From NCBI GenBank assembly GCA_015179125.1, contig WHVA01000151.1:1-64000 (forward strand): 64,000 bases of DNA. Reading direction: 5' to 3'. Source of the DNA: Gautieria morchelliformis (Eukaryota > Basidiomycota > Agaricomycetes > Gomphales > Gomphaceae). Shown here in pieces: positions 33,997 to 46,758 of this stretch. Below the pieces are notes generated by a model that saw only the letters and a program-made list of their open reading frames with translations, ran no database searches and was not told the origin of the DNA. Within the stretch, counting starts at the first letter, position 1. Every line of letters begins with the position of its first letter. The position numbers and the translations under genes are program-made.

Positions 33997-35306
33997 ATGC
34001 TCACTCTCGACCCGTCGTCTCATTGTGACGTTTGTTGCGAGACTTTTTCCTCTCTTCCGGAATGCATCGATTGCGGTACGTAGACTGTCCAGAGCAAAAT
34101 TTTCAGTAGGCTCGACCGTCGAGAGCTGGTGCTGATATGCAAATGCCTTAGGTCACGTCTTCTGCTCCAACTGTGTGGAGTCAATATGTGAGAAGACTTG
34201 GTCCCCGAGACAGGCGCCAGCGTGTCCGTTCTGCCGCGAGCCCTTCACAAAGGATTCCGTGCGCAAGGTTCGTGTTGAACTGAAAACCCCCCGAAGCCCC
34301 CCAAAGGAGCTTGAACGTGACGACTACGAAAATGAGGGGAGTAACTTCCCAAGCCCATCAGAAGCGAAGCGGCTCGAGGCAAAGGTAGCCAGGGCAGCTG
34401 CCAGCAAGTGCTCGTTGGAAGAAGTATTCGAATTGCACAAGGAGATCCAGCAGTGGCTAGCATCAGAGGTGGAGCGAACGTCGGCTACACAGGTGACTCC
34501 AGTAGCGCCAGAATCGGGATCTCAGCACTAACGTGCCTGTCATGCCACAGCACCCGTCCCTCGAACTCAGTGCCCTGCTTCTAAGGGCCATTCTGCTGAA
34601 TTGCGCTGCATATTCGGAAGCGAGCAAGGCGGCAAAAGGCGTCGAAGCCGATCTAAGGGAACGGTTAGAAACCGCAACGTCGAACAAGGAGCAGCTCGAG
34701 GGGGACCTGGCCAGGTGAGTCTATACCCTGTTGTGCTGTCTTTGTTTCTTACCCCGCGACAGGCATGTAAGTAGATCTGAACATCTATTTCTCCCTGACA
34801 TTGCTCAGATTCGATGACAGCGTGCGATGTACTCTCAGAAAGTCCGAGAGTGCCAAGACCTTCGTTCAGAAGTAAATCGCCTGAAGCTTACCACCCCTGT
34901 TCCAGGCAATGGTGGTGTACGTTCTCTCGCAATCCCGCCTCGCAACACTTCATCGCCTTCTCCCCTCTCTCGCCAAAACACTGCCCGCCCGGTGCCAATG
35001 CCTTTTCCACGTCCCTATTTCTCGCGTCCGTCTAGTACTACTCCGACCGCTTCAAATAGGGTCGGCGGCGACGGCGCGTTGTTCGTGGGTAGTGCCCCGA
35101 CATCAAATACAATGCAGTCTGCAATGAGGTTCAATGCGTCGCCGCTGAAGCCGCGCTCTGTCTCGACGTGGTCCGCTCTCCCGTCTGAAGACAAGAAACC
35201 CCCTGAACGCTGGTTCCCACCCTCGGACAATGAGTCTGTCAGCAGCGAGCAGCGGTTTCCTCTTCCTTCAGCTGACCGATTCTCATATGTGAACGTCCTC
35301 GGCTGA
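33997..35306 (+). CDS. RING-finger protein with coiled coil, 357 residues
   Basis: A probable E3 ubiquitin-ligase-type protein. Exons 33997-34075, 34152-34492, 34551-34714, a 4-base micro-exon 34763-34766 and 34821-35306 join to 358 codons. The N-terminal RING finger (residues about 9-60) is C3HC4-like: CDVCCETF, CIDCGHVFCSNCVESICEKT, then ACPFCREPFTKDS. It is split by a phase-1 intron between the Cys-Gly and His of CGH. A central coiled coil follows (KRLEAKVARAAASKCSLEEV, ELHKEIQQWLASEVERTS, EADLRERLETATSNKEQLEG). The C-terminal 160 residues are Ser/Pro/Thr-rich and disordered, ending SADRFSYVNVLG. The micro-exon is inferred because it alone keeps the frame between LEGDLAR and AMYSQKVRECQ. 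A smaller RING gene at 41187 shares the same intron position and phase. Substrate unknown. Confidence 0.8.
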
Positions 35307-37948
35307 TTAGGGCATTTTCCAATTCTTCGTCGCACCCTAGTTGGATGCCCTCTATTCAGCTGCCGCCTGTTACTATCTGAACAAGCCGGATTATTTATCA
35401 ACTTGCGTCTCTCCAAACACCTTTCTTTCAGCTCGCAGATCGGACCCTAACGTCATTGACTTACCGTCACCCACACATAGTCCGTGCTCTCTTCCTCCTG
35501 CGCCACGTTATCTCATCTCTGTTTTCCGCACTGGTGTGCGATTTGATTTTTCTGGATTAGGATTGTAATCGACTCCGTGCATCACATTTCTTCTATATAC
35601 TTGGATCAATCATTGTCTCCACTTGCTCTCCGTGCGGATTACAGTTTAGAAGAAGAGGAAATGGAAGGAATGGATTAAAGGCTGACATGGCCAGCTAGAC
35701 GCTAGAGGAACAATTTCACTCGCATTTCAACAATACCCTTACGCTGACAAACTTAAAAGGTGGACAATTTAATGACGTGTGCCATATACCCCAGCCTCTC
35801 CAAAAACACACATGTTGGACCCCTTCAGCGCGTTGCTCCGGAATCATTAGATTTTAGGCATTCATGTGTGAAGACTTGTTCGTGGGCTCGGTTTTATCTA
35901 CAGGTTTATTCTATGGAATTTCCACCAGCGACACAGGAATTAATGTGCATAGCCAGGAACATTGCCTCTTGTTCTATCTCAAAGGTCTTAGCCATCCAAT
36001 GCTCTCAAAGACATAGACTCAACTCGCACGTTATTCGCGTCGATATTGCGTATGTCAATTTGAAGTGTTCACCATGCATGGGGGTCTTCCTATGCACAAG
36101 GCCGATTTCGACAACTCACAGAACTCTGTAGCGATCGGTGTGCTCCAATCACTTGTCAAGTGAGATTGCAAAGAGGAATCTGCAGGTTTGATGTCGTTTG
36201 ATCTTGCAGAAAACAACGTTCGTTAGCCGGTGACTCGGCCGGCAGTCCACATCGTGGCTGAAAATCCTTATCAATGTTCTTGGATTCATTTCTATAATTA
36301 AGACAGATGCAGGGCATAGACGGCATGCGACGCGTTCTCGAGCAGTGATTGTGAATGAAATCTTTACGCCACGAGTACCGTAAGACGATAGTCATCAGTT
36401 CTAGAGTTTACATGAAAACAGCGCTCTACTCAGCGCCAGCTCGAGGGTTCGAAGTACCGTTGAAATTAGGTGAGGGTGCTTCAGGTCGAGGTCCGCGGTA
36501 CTATGGTGAACCGAACGTCGGTAATAGTCAGCAGGACGTCGGTAATGTTCAGCAGGACGTCGGTAATAGTGAACAGTCAGGCCGAATTCGACGCCGGTGA
36601 ATATTGTGGCTGCAGCCTTGTTTTTTTATCAACTCTGCCAAGCAGTTGAACATAATTTAGTCTCCCACCTGATGGATTGACCGTTCCTCGTGACGCTGTG
36701 AAAACAGCCAATTGACTAGGTGCATGCACATAGAACATTTCTTACGTGTGGCTTGGAGGGTTGGCCGTACATAGCTTATGGCACTTCCTTCCACCTCCAT
36801 GGCCGCCGGAGAACCTTTGTATGTGCACTGATACTGTGTGAGGATCTCAATGCCAGGAAAGATTGATAGATCAACAATTGCAGTAAAAATACCATTCAAC
36901 TCACCCGCGTAGCGCCATGCAAGGCGCAAAATTGTAGATCCTTCTGTCCCTCTACCAGTTGGACAAGGCTTGCAAGAAGAGGCCGACGCGGCGGTCGAGT
37001 CTATAAGGTACCTCCAAGAGACCGTGACCAACCATTTACCCTGCATCAGGTCGGTGGCACTACTAGTAAACATCCATCTCATTTGGCCAGAAGCGGTGGC
37101 GTCAAGAGCCTGGCCTCGTCGAAGTCCTCGACAGCATCCCTTGCACGCGACCCTTCAAGTTCCACGCCTCAGTGTACGGTAAAATCAAGGGGTTATGTAA
37201 CCGAAAGATATCGCCTGTAATAGTCAGCTGTACACCGGGATGAAGAGAGTCACCCATATGGTGTCATGTGACCTTCCAGCTGACTACGATGGCATCACGG
37301 TTGTCGACTCGTGCAGAGCCACCTTGCACCTTGCAACACTTCCGGCTTTCATGGATCTTCCGGCCGAGTAGCGTATTGGTATGGCCCTGGCAGAACCTCT
37401 CTGCCGTCCCTAGTCTTCATATCCATACGTGACGACCCGAGTCCTGGACTTCGAAGAAGTCTCGCGTTCCAGGAGACAAGAAACTGACCTTTCAGGTCAA
37501 GGCCAGACTCTGATCGACCTGAACAAGCGTCTCTCTCTCCTAGCAGTGTTGCCTGCCGGATTGCAGTGATCCGCTTTCCCACTACCAAGTCCCTGACACT
37601 GGCTGACAGATCCCATTTTCAGTGAAGGAACAGCATCACGTTTGCTATTAATTACACCAACATGCCTGACGCCAACAGTGCCCCTAATTATAGGTTTCTC
37701 GTTGCCGTGCAGCTCCAAGATAGCATTCAATGCGCTATTCTAAACTTATGGATGGATGACATCGCCTAAGTCGAGCCACTTGTGCATCAGGCAGCTTCGC
37801 AGTCCGGACTCGGTTGTTCGGGCCCATCCAGAGTGGCCAGGCATACACATGTCAAGTGATTCACACAGCAGTCGAGTCTCTGGGTATATAGGACGCAGCA
37901 GTGCTCGTCCAGAGCCAGGTCGCACCCCCCCTTGACCCCTGCCTCACT
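35307..37948. other. Interval without an identified gene
   Basis: About 2.6 kb. Possible exon-like stretches occur at 36960-37400 (for example the frame containing IPCTRPFKFHASVYGKI and a later one with YTGMKRVTHMVSCDLPADYD), interrupted by stops. They may be a decayed gene I cannot name. A TATATA box at 37885-37890 precedes the copper radical oxidase by about 60 bp. Confidence 0.4.
36517..36587 (+). repeat. 21-bp tandem repeat, about three units
   Basis: GTCGGTAATAGTCAGCAGGAC and slightly changed copies follow each other, reading as Val-Gly-Asn-x-Gln-Gln-Asp units in one frame. A local minisatellite of in-frame length, in a region without a confirmed gene. Confidence 0.8.
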
Positions 37949-40373
37949 ATGAGCTCGTTCCTTCGCTCTACACTCTTAACGTCTCTGCTCTCCACCATAT
38001 TGGTCGTCGCTCCAGGCGCCACCGCAAACACCACGTTTGTGTCGGGCCCTTGGTCCCTGTCCCAGCATGGGTAGGTATCACCTTCCAGCCATGTACCTTT
38101 GCGTTCTTACATGAGTCCTCGCGCAGGACCACTGGTGTAGCGGCCATGCAGCTTGCTATCGTATCAGAGACGAAGGCAATCATTTACGACAAGGCACGTG
38201 GAACTAATCTCTTCAGCTAGCCCACCTGGTCTGAAACAGCGTTGCAGGTGGAGCATAATCCGCTGGTTGGCTTTAACGGCACACTGGCGTGGGCCGCAGA
38301 GTATGACATCACCACGGACGCCGTGCGAGCTCTCAACCCTAAAAGCAATTCCTTCTGTGCTGCTGGTGGGATGTTTCGCGGTATTTGCAAACCATGAATC
38401 TGACGATTCATGGTTGTTCCAGGTGCCTTCCTGTCTAATGGCACCCTCGTGGATACAGGCAAGTCTATATATGGTGCAATGCGTCATGCAGGTTGTGACT
38501 CACCGAGGTTTCTTCAGGAGGAAACCCAGTTGTCTTGACAGGTGGGATACTCCTTGTTTCCGTGCCCCCATTATTTAATCCACGTTTAGGTGATGTCAGC
38601 GGGCTACAGGGTATTCGACTGTTTACGCCTTGCGACGACGGAACCTGCGATATATTCGAGAACCCGTCACGTGTTCGCCTCACGTCATCCAGATGGTATC
38701 CAAGTGCTTCGAGATTGGACGATGGATCGATCATAATCATGGGCGGTCAGTTTGGAGGCGGGTAAGAACACGCTTCTAAAATCAGTATACCAAATCACTT
38801 ATTTATGTCTTTGGCACAGTTATATCAACAGTGCAAGCCTCAACAACCCCAGCTATGAGTTTTATCCTCCCAAGAATATTAATGGACACAATGGCACCCA
38901 AATACCTAGCCAGGTAGCATCCCTGTGTGTAAAGCGCGAGCTCACACCACTGACCCTCTATAGTTTTTAATAGATTCACTCAACGCAAACCAATTCCCCC
39001 TCATAATTGGATTGCCCGACGGAACCTTATTCATCGTTGCGAACACACTATCTATGATATTCAACTGGAGAACAAACACCGAAACAAGGCTCCCTGGTAT
39101 ACCGAACGGAGTTCGTGTAACGTAAGTTCTCCACGAGGTGATTGGGTGGTTGTATGCCAACTAGTTTTATTATCCCCAGTTCACCTTTCTCGGCTGGTGC
39201 AGTCCTTCTTCCCTTGTCACCGGCAAACGGCTATACGCCAGAGGTTCTCATTTGCGGTGGATCCACTATTTCCGACAGTGTATCCTCTTCGACGATTTCA
39301 ACGCAAACTCCAGCCACTACCCAGTGCGCCCGTATAGTACTGAACGCAGCAGGCATTGCTGCGGGCTGGGAGGTCGAAACCATGCCTTCTACGAGAGTTA
39401 TGCCAAACTCCATCCTGCTCCCAGACGGGCGGGTCTTGTTCGTCAATGGTGCCCACACTGGTGCGGCCGGGTACGGAAATGTGTGTTAAAGCCCTTTGCT
39501 ACGATTGCAGTTGTTGACCTTGAAACCAGTACATGGGTCTGATTGGGCAGTCCAATGCAGATAACCCAGCGTTCCAGGGCTTTTACTACGACCCGAACGC
39601 CCCCGCGGGAAGTCGCTTTTCGCAGACAGATCTTCCGACGTCGAACATCGCTCGGATGTACCACTCTATAGCCACTATGACCCCCAATGGCACAATAATG
39701 TTGGCCGGATCAAACCCAAATCTCGACGTTACTACGGTAAAATATGCCACAGAGTATAGAGTTGAATGGCTTTCCCCCTCATATCTCAATCTACCTCGGC
39801 CTACGTACAGCGGCTTACCGAGCACGATTAATTATGGCACGACATTCACACTATCGATTACTCTTCCTTCATCTTCGGCCAGTGCCACGGGTGCGTTCGG
39901 ATGATCACGATGTGCATCCCCCGACTAACGTGTCATTTCGCTTCTAGTGGCGCTGATGGACTTTGGATTTTCGACTCACGGGGTGCAGATGGGCCAGCGC
40001 CTTGTTCAGCTTGTTGCGACGCTTGCTACCAATCACACTAGCCTCACCATCCAGGCCCCCCCAAACGCAACAATCTACCCGCCCGGTCCGGCCTTCCTCT
40101 TCGTCCTTACAGATGCTGGCGTCCCAAGTTTCGCACACAAGACTATCATTGGCACAGGAGCCTCGCCGCCTGTAGACCTAGGGGCCATTGCAAAGTGAGT
40201 TATACGAGATACGCAGAAGTTGGGCGGAGCTGATGGGCTACTGTAGTATGCTAGCCGTCACCGGCGGGCCAAAAGCTGCCGCGCTCGCGCAGCCGCTCCT
40301 GCCTCTCACTGGGGAAGGTAGCGCTGGGGAAGGTAGCAATGTTCCTACAGCGCCCATACCCGCTCCCCCTTGA
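37949..40373 (+). CDS. Copper radical oxidase (glyoxal oxidase family, AA5_1-like), secreted
   Basis: A 608-residue secreted enzyme that oxidises aldehydes or alcohols to produce hydrogen peroxide; in wood- and litter-decay fungi it feeds peroxidases. Twelve exons (37949-38070, 38127-38193, 38248-38365, 38423-38458, 38518-38541, 38590-38761, 38820-38913, 38964-39121, 39180-39480, 39530-39890, 39948-40194, 40247-40373) join to 609 codons. A signal peptide is clear ([20 protein letters not shown]). Catalytic residues are all present: Cys in NSFCAAG and Tyr in [10 protein letters not shown] (the cross-linked cofactor pair), Tyr-His in RMYHS, and His in [10 protein letters not shown]. Kelch-like propeller strands include GAVLLPLSP and [17 protein letters not shown]. 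The C-terminal tail is Gly/Ser/Pro-rich, without a membrane anchor. Two introns (38194-38247 and 38459-38517) start with GC. A TATA box lies about 60 bp upstream. It looks intact. Confidence 0.93.
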
Positions 40374-41186
40374 TATGAACACGACATCATGACAAACCAC
40401 ACGTTTTTATTTGTTTATGGGGCTTGTGCTAACTCCTGAACCATCTGCTATAATTATTACCCCATCTGCATGTATTCGGACTTTTATGCCAGTAGTGTCA
40501 ATGTTTGTTCTCTTAAAGTAATCACAGTAACACGAAATACGCCACTGTGTTGGTGGTGCATGCATAACCTCTCAACTTATAATATTTAGGTGCATGAGCG
40601 CACGGTGAGCACAATTCTTCGTCCCAGGAATTCGATGAACACGACAAGTGCGAGACCTGCCCGGAATTAAGGCGTTGTGATCTTGATCTATTGGATGAAA
40701 TCCATGGACAATAGTGCAGGCTTTCCCGGGGACTGATCTCAGGATAGTATTTGCACTTCAAGCTTCAAGGGTCATTGCCTACCTACCTTTGGAAAAATGG
40801 TAAGCGGTGGTGATGTCCAATGATATATTCGGGAACCCATTGAAGATTCCACCGTTGATTTATCCGATCGAAGTACAATGAAAGCGCCGAGGACGCCAGT
40901 GCCTCGGTCCTGAATGACTGCTATAGTATTCGCTCGGCTGATGCCTCCACGACACGACGGCGTTAGATTTGGCACAGATTAGATTTCAGCAGACGAGAGA
41001 GTGAGGCAAGCTCGCCGCACTGTGCTGACCCGTGGTCGCGCTGTATGCAACGTATTGTATTGTATTGGGTCAAGACAGGAGGATGTTTCGGTAAAGAGTA
41101 CACGCCAATATTTCGGAGCTCGACCTCGTCTACACTGCAGACGACCTCTCGCCACCGGTAGCAACGTCAGCGTTCCACTGAACGTC
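40374..41186. other. Intergenic interval
   Basis: About 800 bp between the oxidase and the small RING gene; only short frames with no family match. It presumably holds the oxidase terminator and the RING gene promoter. Confidence 0.5.
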
Positions 41187-41650
41187 ATGTTAGTTGCAGA
41201 TCCATCTTCCGCCTGTGATGTTTGTCTCGAAGCGTTTTCATCGAGCAGAGAGTGCTGGTGCATCGTTCCATGTGGTACGCATCTTACGAGACTCCCTGCC
41301 CAGCCTTCGGATAATGACGCGAATCGCTTCTAGGCCACATATTCTGTCGTGAATGCCTAAACCGTCTTACCCAGACTATTTGCCCCGTGTGCCGCGCGTC
41401 GCTGGGCAACCCCGACGCTAGCCCCATCAAGGTGCATGGAGTCGATTTCTCAAAGTGCCCGAGCGGATCCAAAGTCGACGGTCCCGACGCAAGATCCGAA
41501 GTCGACGGTCCTGACGCAAAATCCGAAGTCGATCGTGACGGCCCTGACTTGCGTCAGCTAGTCAACTCGAGTCAAGTTGAAGCGCTGCGCAGGAGGCTTG
41601 TAGCCTTGAAAATGTGGCGGCGCCTCCGGAGAGACGTAGTACTAAATTAA
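41187..41650 (+). CDS. Small RING-finger protein, 134 residues
   Basis: Two exons, 41187-41275 less the donor (coding to 41274) and 41334-41650, give 135 codons. The RING finger is N-terminal: CDVCLEAF, CWCIVPCG-HIFCRECLNRL and CPVCRASLG, a C3HC4 arrangement typical of E3 ubiquitin ligases. The intron (41275-41333) splits the codon of the Gly in CGH at phase 1, the same place as in the larger RING gene at 33997, so the two are likely paralogues. After the RING comes a short repeat of KVDGPDA and SEVDGPD units, then a basic helix, QVEALRRRLVALKMWRRLRR, at the C-terminus. It lacks the long coiled coil of the larger gene. No stops interrupt it. Function beyond ubiquitin transfer is unknown. Confidence 0.75.
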
Positions 41651-42449
41651 ATAGAAAGTACTAGGGAGGGGAGAATGGGGGGGTAGACGAAAAGATGACA
41701 GTGGGTTAAAGGAAACGCTCGAGAGAATACAAAGGCCTTTATCTTACTTGTAGAGTGCGACGATTAGGAGGCGAGCTGCCTGACACTGTCACGCAAGAGT
41801 TGCCAGTGGTTGTTAACTTTAGCCAACCGCAGACTATTCACCAAGGTAAAGGGAGAAGGTCTGTCCGAAAACGGCAGCATAATAGCAAGATCCATAGACC
41901 TTGGGAGCTGGACCACAGACCTTCTCCCAGTAGCTCGGACGCTCTCGGAACGGTGACTGTTTACCGGTTACCACCAGGGTGGTATGACCATCATAAAGGT
42001 TCCTTCATGTAAATCTCTGATTTTCACAACGTTTCAGAGAATCGGGTCCGCTGCGCGAGACTGTCTCCCGGAGACTCGGCTGATCCACCGTCTGCTGACA
42101 CCCTCAACGCGTCCACAACTTAAACCCATCGCCGCGGCATTCCTTGCCGTAGTTGTCAAAACTCACCTCCACAGGCAATAAAATTTATTGTGATCGCATG
42201 TCTGACTGTAATGAATGGAGTACCTGTGTTTAGTACATTTGTTCTTGAATAACCCCCTTGCGGTTAATCATACCAACTGCATGCACTGAGCGATGAAATG
42301 TTCGCTTGTCTGATCTGGTCACATTGGTAGTGCATCTGGAGTGGCACGCTCGGGGGATGGATTTGTGGGGGCGTGCGAGTGCAACTCTAGGTGCGCCGCG
42401 TTGCTCTGTTCCTGTCAAGACGATTCAGAAATGCTGAAAGATGACAGAA
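41651..42449. other. Gene-free interval with a 14-bp inverted repeat
   Basis: GGGAGAAGGTCTGT at 41851-41864 is the exact reverse complement of 41915-41928, spaced by 50 bases. No coding region was recognised. The interval ends at the copia element. Confidence 0.6.
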
Positions 42450-42657
42450 TGTTAGTAATTGGGACGATGATGCGACCGAGGCAGAAGCCGGAAGTTCGAG
42501 AACACTCTCGACTCCAGGTTGCTGGTGCACCGGCATCGCATCGGCACAGCAGCTCGAAGATATTAGTAATACAATAGACATCGTATTTTGTATATAAAGG
42601 CAGGCAATCTCAAGTAGATCGTGATATAACAGTTTATTATTACTCCTTCGTTCCACA
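42450..42657 (+). repeat. 5' LTR of the copia element
   Basis: 208 bp, TG...CA ended, with a TATATAAAGG promoter box near 42590. The following bases, GGTTATGGGCCCC, fit a primer-binding site. Confidence 0.92.
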
Positions 42658-42746
42658 GGTTATGGGCCCCGTTCATAACTAAACTACTACAGATCTAGCT
42701 TACTCCAACTACACCCTACACACCACCAACTCAATACCGATCGACA

Positions 42747-43640
42747 ATGTCGAATAGCAACAACATGTACCAGATCGACCCCTTGAACGGGGACAATTAC
42801 GCGGCGTGGTGCCGGCAGCTCGAGTGGATACTTGACGATTTAGATCTGTGGGACGTGGCTATCGGCAGGGAGACGGAACCGAGACCGGCAGATGCTGGTA
42901 ACGTCACTGCGACCGAGCAGCAAGAAATCGACGATTGGAGAAGGAAGGACAAAAAGGCTAGAAAAGAGATTTGCCTCAGAGTCGCTGACGAACAACTAGT
43001 TTACATCAATCAGACGATGTCTGCATTTGCTGTATGGACTAGTTTACAAGTGATATTTGAATCTAAGGGAGCCGTGGGGATCATAAATCTCCGAAGAGAT
43101 TTCTTCCGGACGCTTGCCGAGGACGGTGCGAACATGGAGGAGCACGTATGCAAGCTCCGCGGCATTCAACAGGAACGCAATGCACGAGGACATTACATCA
43201 GTGACACCGAGTTCTCGAACACGTTGCTGACATCACTACCAGATTCTTGGTTGGCGTTTATTATGGCAGTAAATGCCAGTGGAGCCAGAACGATGGCTGA
43301 TATATTAATAGCTCGAGTCCTCGATGAGGACCGAGCACGGAAAGCTGGATCAGCACGGCAGACGGCGCTTAAGGCGCAACAATGTCACAGGCCCAGGAAA
43401 GATGACTCAGGAGCAACAAAGGGAAAGTGCTGAAATTGCGGCAAGAAGGGTCACTACATGAAGGACTGTTGGGCAAAAGGTGGCGGCAAGGAAGGCCAAG
43501 CACCAAAGTGGTTCAAATCAGGGAACAAGGAAATGGTTAAACAAGTGGAAGAAAAGGACTTCGCGTTTGTATCTAAGGAGGTAGCATACAGTGCTATATC
43601 TGCATCCGACTGGCTAGCTGATTCAGTGGCAACAACACAC
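42747..43640 (+). mobile_element. Copia part: Gag and zinc knuckle
   Basis: Fossil Gag of the copia element: MSNSNNMYQIDPLNGDNYAA, with the UBN2-type helical core (WRRKDKKARKEICLRVADEQ), followed by a CxxC..H...C zinc knuckle (NCGKKGHYMKDCW). Confidence 0.88.
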
Positions 43641-43748
43641 ATAGCTTGAAGCCGAAACGATTTCGCTAGCTATGCCGAGGAGCCGTCGGAAATTGAAGGA
43701 ATATCACCTGGAGCAGTACTACATACACAAGGCTGAGGCACTATATAC

Positions 43749-46700
43749 ATGGAATTCAAGGTCGGCGCCAAGATGAACACGATCGAACTACATGACGTCA
43801 AGCATGCACCGGATGCACCGAACAACCTTATCAGCGTAGGGCGTCTAACCGATAAAGGCAACACAGCCACATTTACAGGCACCAGCGTCGAATTCAAATC
43901 ACGCACTGGCGTTATTTTTGCACAGGGACAGAAGCGCGGGAGGCTATTCTGTATGAAGGCACGGGTCACTCGATCAGTCGAGGCATGGGATTTTGCCACA
44001 GCGGCAAAGGGACGGTCATGGGACAAATGGCACAGGATACTCGGGCACGTCAACATAAACTCTATTAAAATGTTGAAATCTAATGACCTAGTTACTGGAC
44101 TTGAGATCGATGAGTCGAAAGAGCCAAGTCAGTGTAAGGCTTGCATACAAGGCAAATGGCATGTGGAGCTGTTCCCCAAGAGAGCTGAGGACACTGCCGA
44201 TCAGGTCGGTGACCTAACAGTATCCGATGTATGGGGGCCTGCCCAGACCGAGGGACCATCACGTGAAAAGTATTTTTATTCTTTCACGGATATCAAATCC
44301 AGATACACGGTCATTTATTTCAGGAGTGCCAAAGATGAAGTGCTCAAGCACTTAGAGACGTACAAAGCATTCCTCGAGACCCAAACAGGTCAGAAACTGA
44401 AGAGGTTTCGCTCAGATAATGGAGGGGAATATGTCAATAAAAACTTCAAGGAATTTTGTGCAAAATATGGCATTATCATGGAGACCACAGCTCCATACTC
44501 CCCAGCCCAGAATGGAATTGCCGAATGACTCAACTGGACCTTACTCGAGCACACACGGGCGATGATATTCGCCAAGAACCTGCCAAAAATACTCTGGCCT
44601 GAGGTCGTGGCTTACGCGTGTTATATCAAAAATCGATTGCCCACGCGAGCGCTTGGAGATGATGCAACACCGTTCCAGGCACTATTTGGCAAGAAGCCGA
44701 ACATAGCACATCTAGAGGAATTTGGGATGAACTGCTGGGTCATGGTACCAGATCAATGGCGAGCTAAACTTGACCCAAAGGCAGAAGAACACATATTCGT
44801 CGGTGTAGCTGAACATGCAAAAGCCTGGAAGTATTACAATAAAGTTTCAAAGCATGTTCAAATTTCGAGAAGACGAGAACGACAATAGACTCTATCCTAT
44901 CCCGGATAATGATGATGACAACACGGCACCGCTTGAGGGGGAGCACTCACCATGCGAGCATGTGCCAGACCCGATCCCATCTACCCCGCAGACGTCATCA
45001 CCCCAGACGGCGCCCATTCCTGATCCAGCTGAACAAGCGCCAGCACCACAGATTCAACGGAGTGCGCGTATCACTCAAAGGCCGGATTACTGGAAGCTGA
45101 ACGATTCAGGACGCACCGAGCAGGTTTACATAACAAAAGAAATTGTTACAGAACCTGAGAATTACAGAGTGGCGATACCACGTGATGATGCGCCGATCTG
45201 GGAGAAAGCGATGGAAATTGAAATGGATCAACATAAGACACTAGGAACATGGGAATTAACATAACTACCACCCGGACGAGTAGCTATTGGTTGCCGATGG
45301 GTATACGCTGTCAAAACGCAACCGGATGGACAATTCGATAAAGCTAAAGCAAGGGTTGTGGCTCAAGGATTCACACAAAGGCCAGGGATGGATTACTACG
45401 AAATAACTTCACCCGTGGTCAAGTTCGATTCACTACGTGTTCTATTAGCCATCACAAACACACTCGATTGGGAAATCGAAATGATGGATGTCAAAGGCAC
45501 CTATCTCAATTCAACCATAGATGAGGAGATCTACATGCGTCAGCCCGATGGTTTTGATGACAGGTCTGGACGCGTTCTAAGAATACACAGAGCGCTCTAC
45601 GGACTCAAGCAATCGGGACGAGCTTGGCATCAGCGCTTACGCAAATCACTACTCGATCTCGGCTTTCATCAAAGTACAGCCAATGAATGTGTCTACATCA
45701 GACAAAATAAGGACGCAATCGAAGTCATATCAGTATACGTAGATGACTTTGGACTATTTGCTGATTCCAAAGGAAGGATGGTTAAGTTCAAGGGGGAGCT
45801 TCATGGAAAATTCCCTTTAACAGATTTAGGAGAAATGAAGAAAATCTTGGGAATTAGAGTTGAGAGGAATAGGGATGAGGGAACACTGACTATGTCTCAA
45901 GGACATTACATCGACATCATACTCGATCGATTCAACATGGCGACGGCTCATTCCGTATCTACACCTCTACACAAAATGATCAAGCTCACAACGCCTATGG
46001 ACTCAACGGGTCCAACTACCGAAGTACCCTACACTAAAGCAATCGGATCACTAATGTATGCAGCACTCAGCACACGACCAGATTTGGCTTTTACCGTACA
46101 ACACTTAAGTCAATTCACTACTACCTACGGAGCCGAGCACTGGACGGCGATCAAGCATGCGCTCAGGTACCTCAAGGGGTCATGTGACGACGGCATAACC
46201 TTCCGACGAGACGCTGGTCTCGACCTCGAAATATTCGTTGATTCAGACTATGCTAATGGAACTGACGCACTATCTATTAGTGGCTATGTAGCTATACTAG
46301 GAGGGGGAGCCATCGCATGGAGCTTGAAGAAACAGCAAACGATTGCGTTATCTACTACGGAGGCTGAATACATGGCACTCACCGAGGGCGCCAAGCAATT
46401 GATCTGGCTAAGGCACTTCATCAAGGAGCTAGGAATAGATCAAACCCAGCCCACGTCGCTTCGATCAGACAATCTAGGCGTGATTACACTATCGCATGAT
46501 GCAACGTACCATGCATGCACCAAACATATCAACGTCGCGTATCATTTCATCCGAGAGAAAGTGGCCTCTCACGAGGCATCACTTACATATATACCGACGA
46601 AGGAGAATGTAGCGGACGTATTTATGAAGGGACTGGATTTACACCAGCATAGACATTTATTAGGGAAATTAGGATTTTGCAGAAGGGACTTCTCGCTGAG

Positions 46701-46758
46701 GGGGAGTGTTAGTAATCGGGACGATGGTGCGGCCGAGGTAGAGCTGGCACGCACTTAG
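43749..46758 (+). mobile_element. Copia part: integrase, reverse transcriptase, RNase H
   Basis: Fossil pol of the copia element: the integrase HHCC region (WHRILGHVNINSIKML, CKACIQGK) and core (FRSDNGGEYVNKNFKEFC), then reverse transcriptase (GMDYYEITSPVVKFDSLRVL, IHRALYGLKQSGRAW, VISVYVDDFGLFAD) and RNase H (EIFVDSDYANGTDALSISGY, ALSTTEAEYMALTEGAKQ). Confidence 0.92.
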
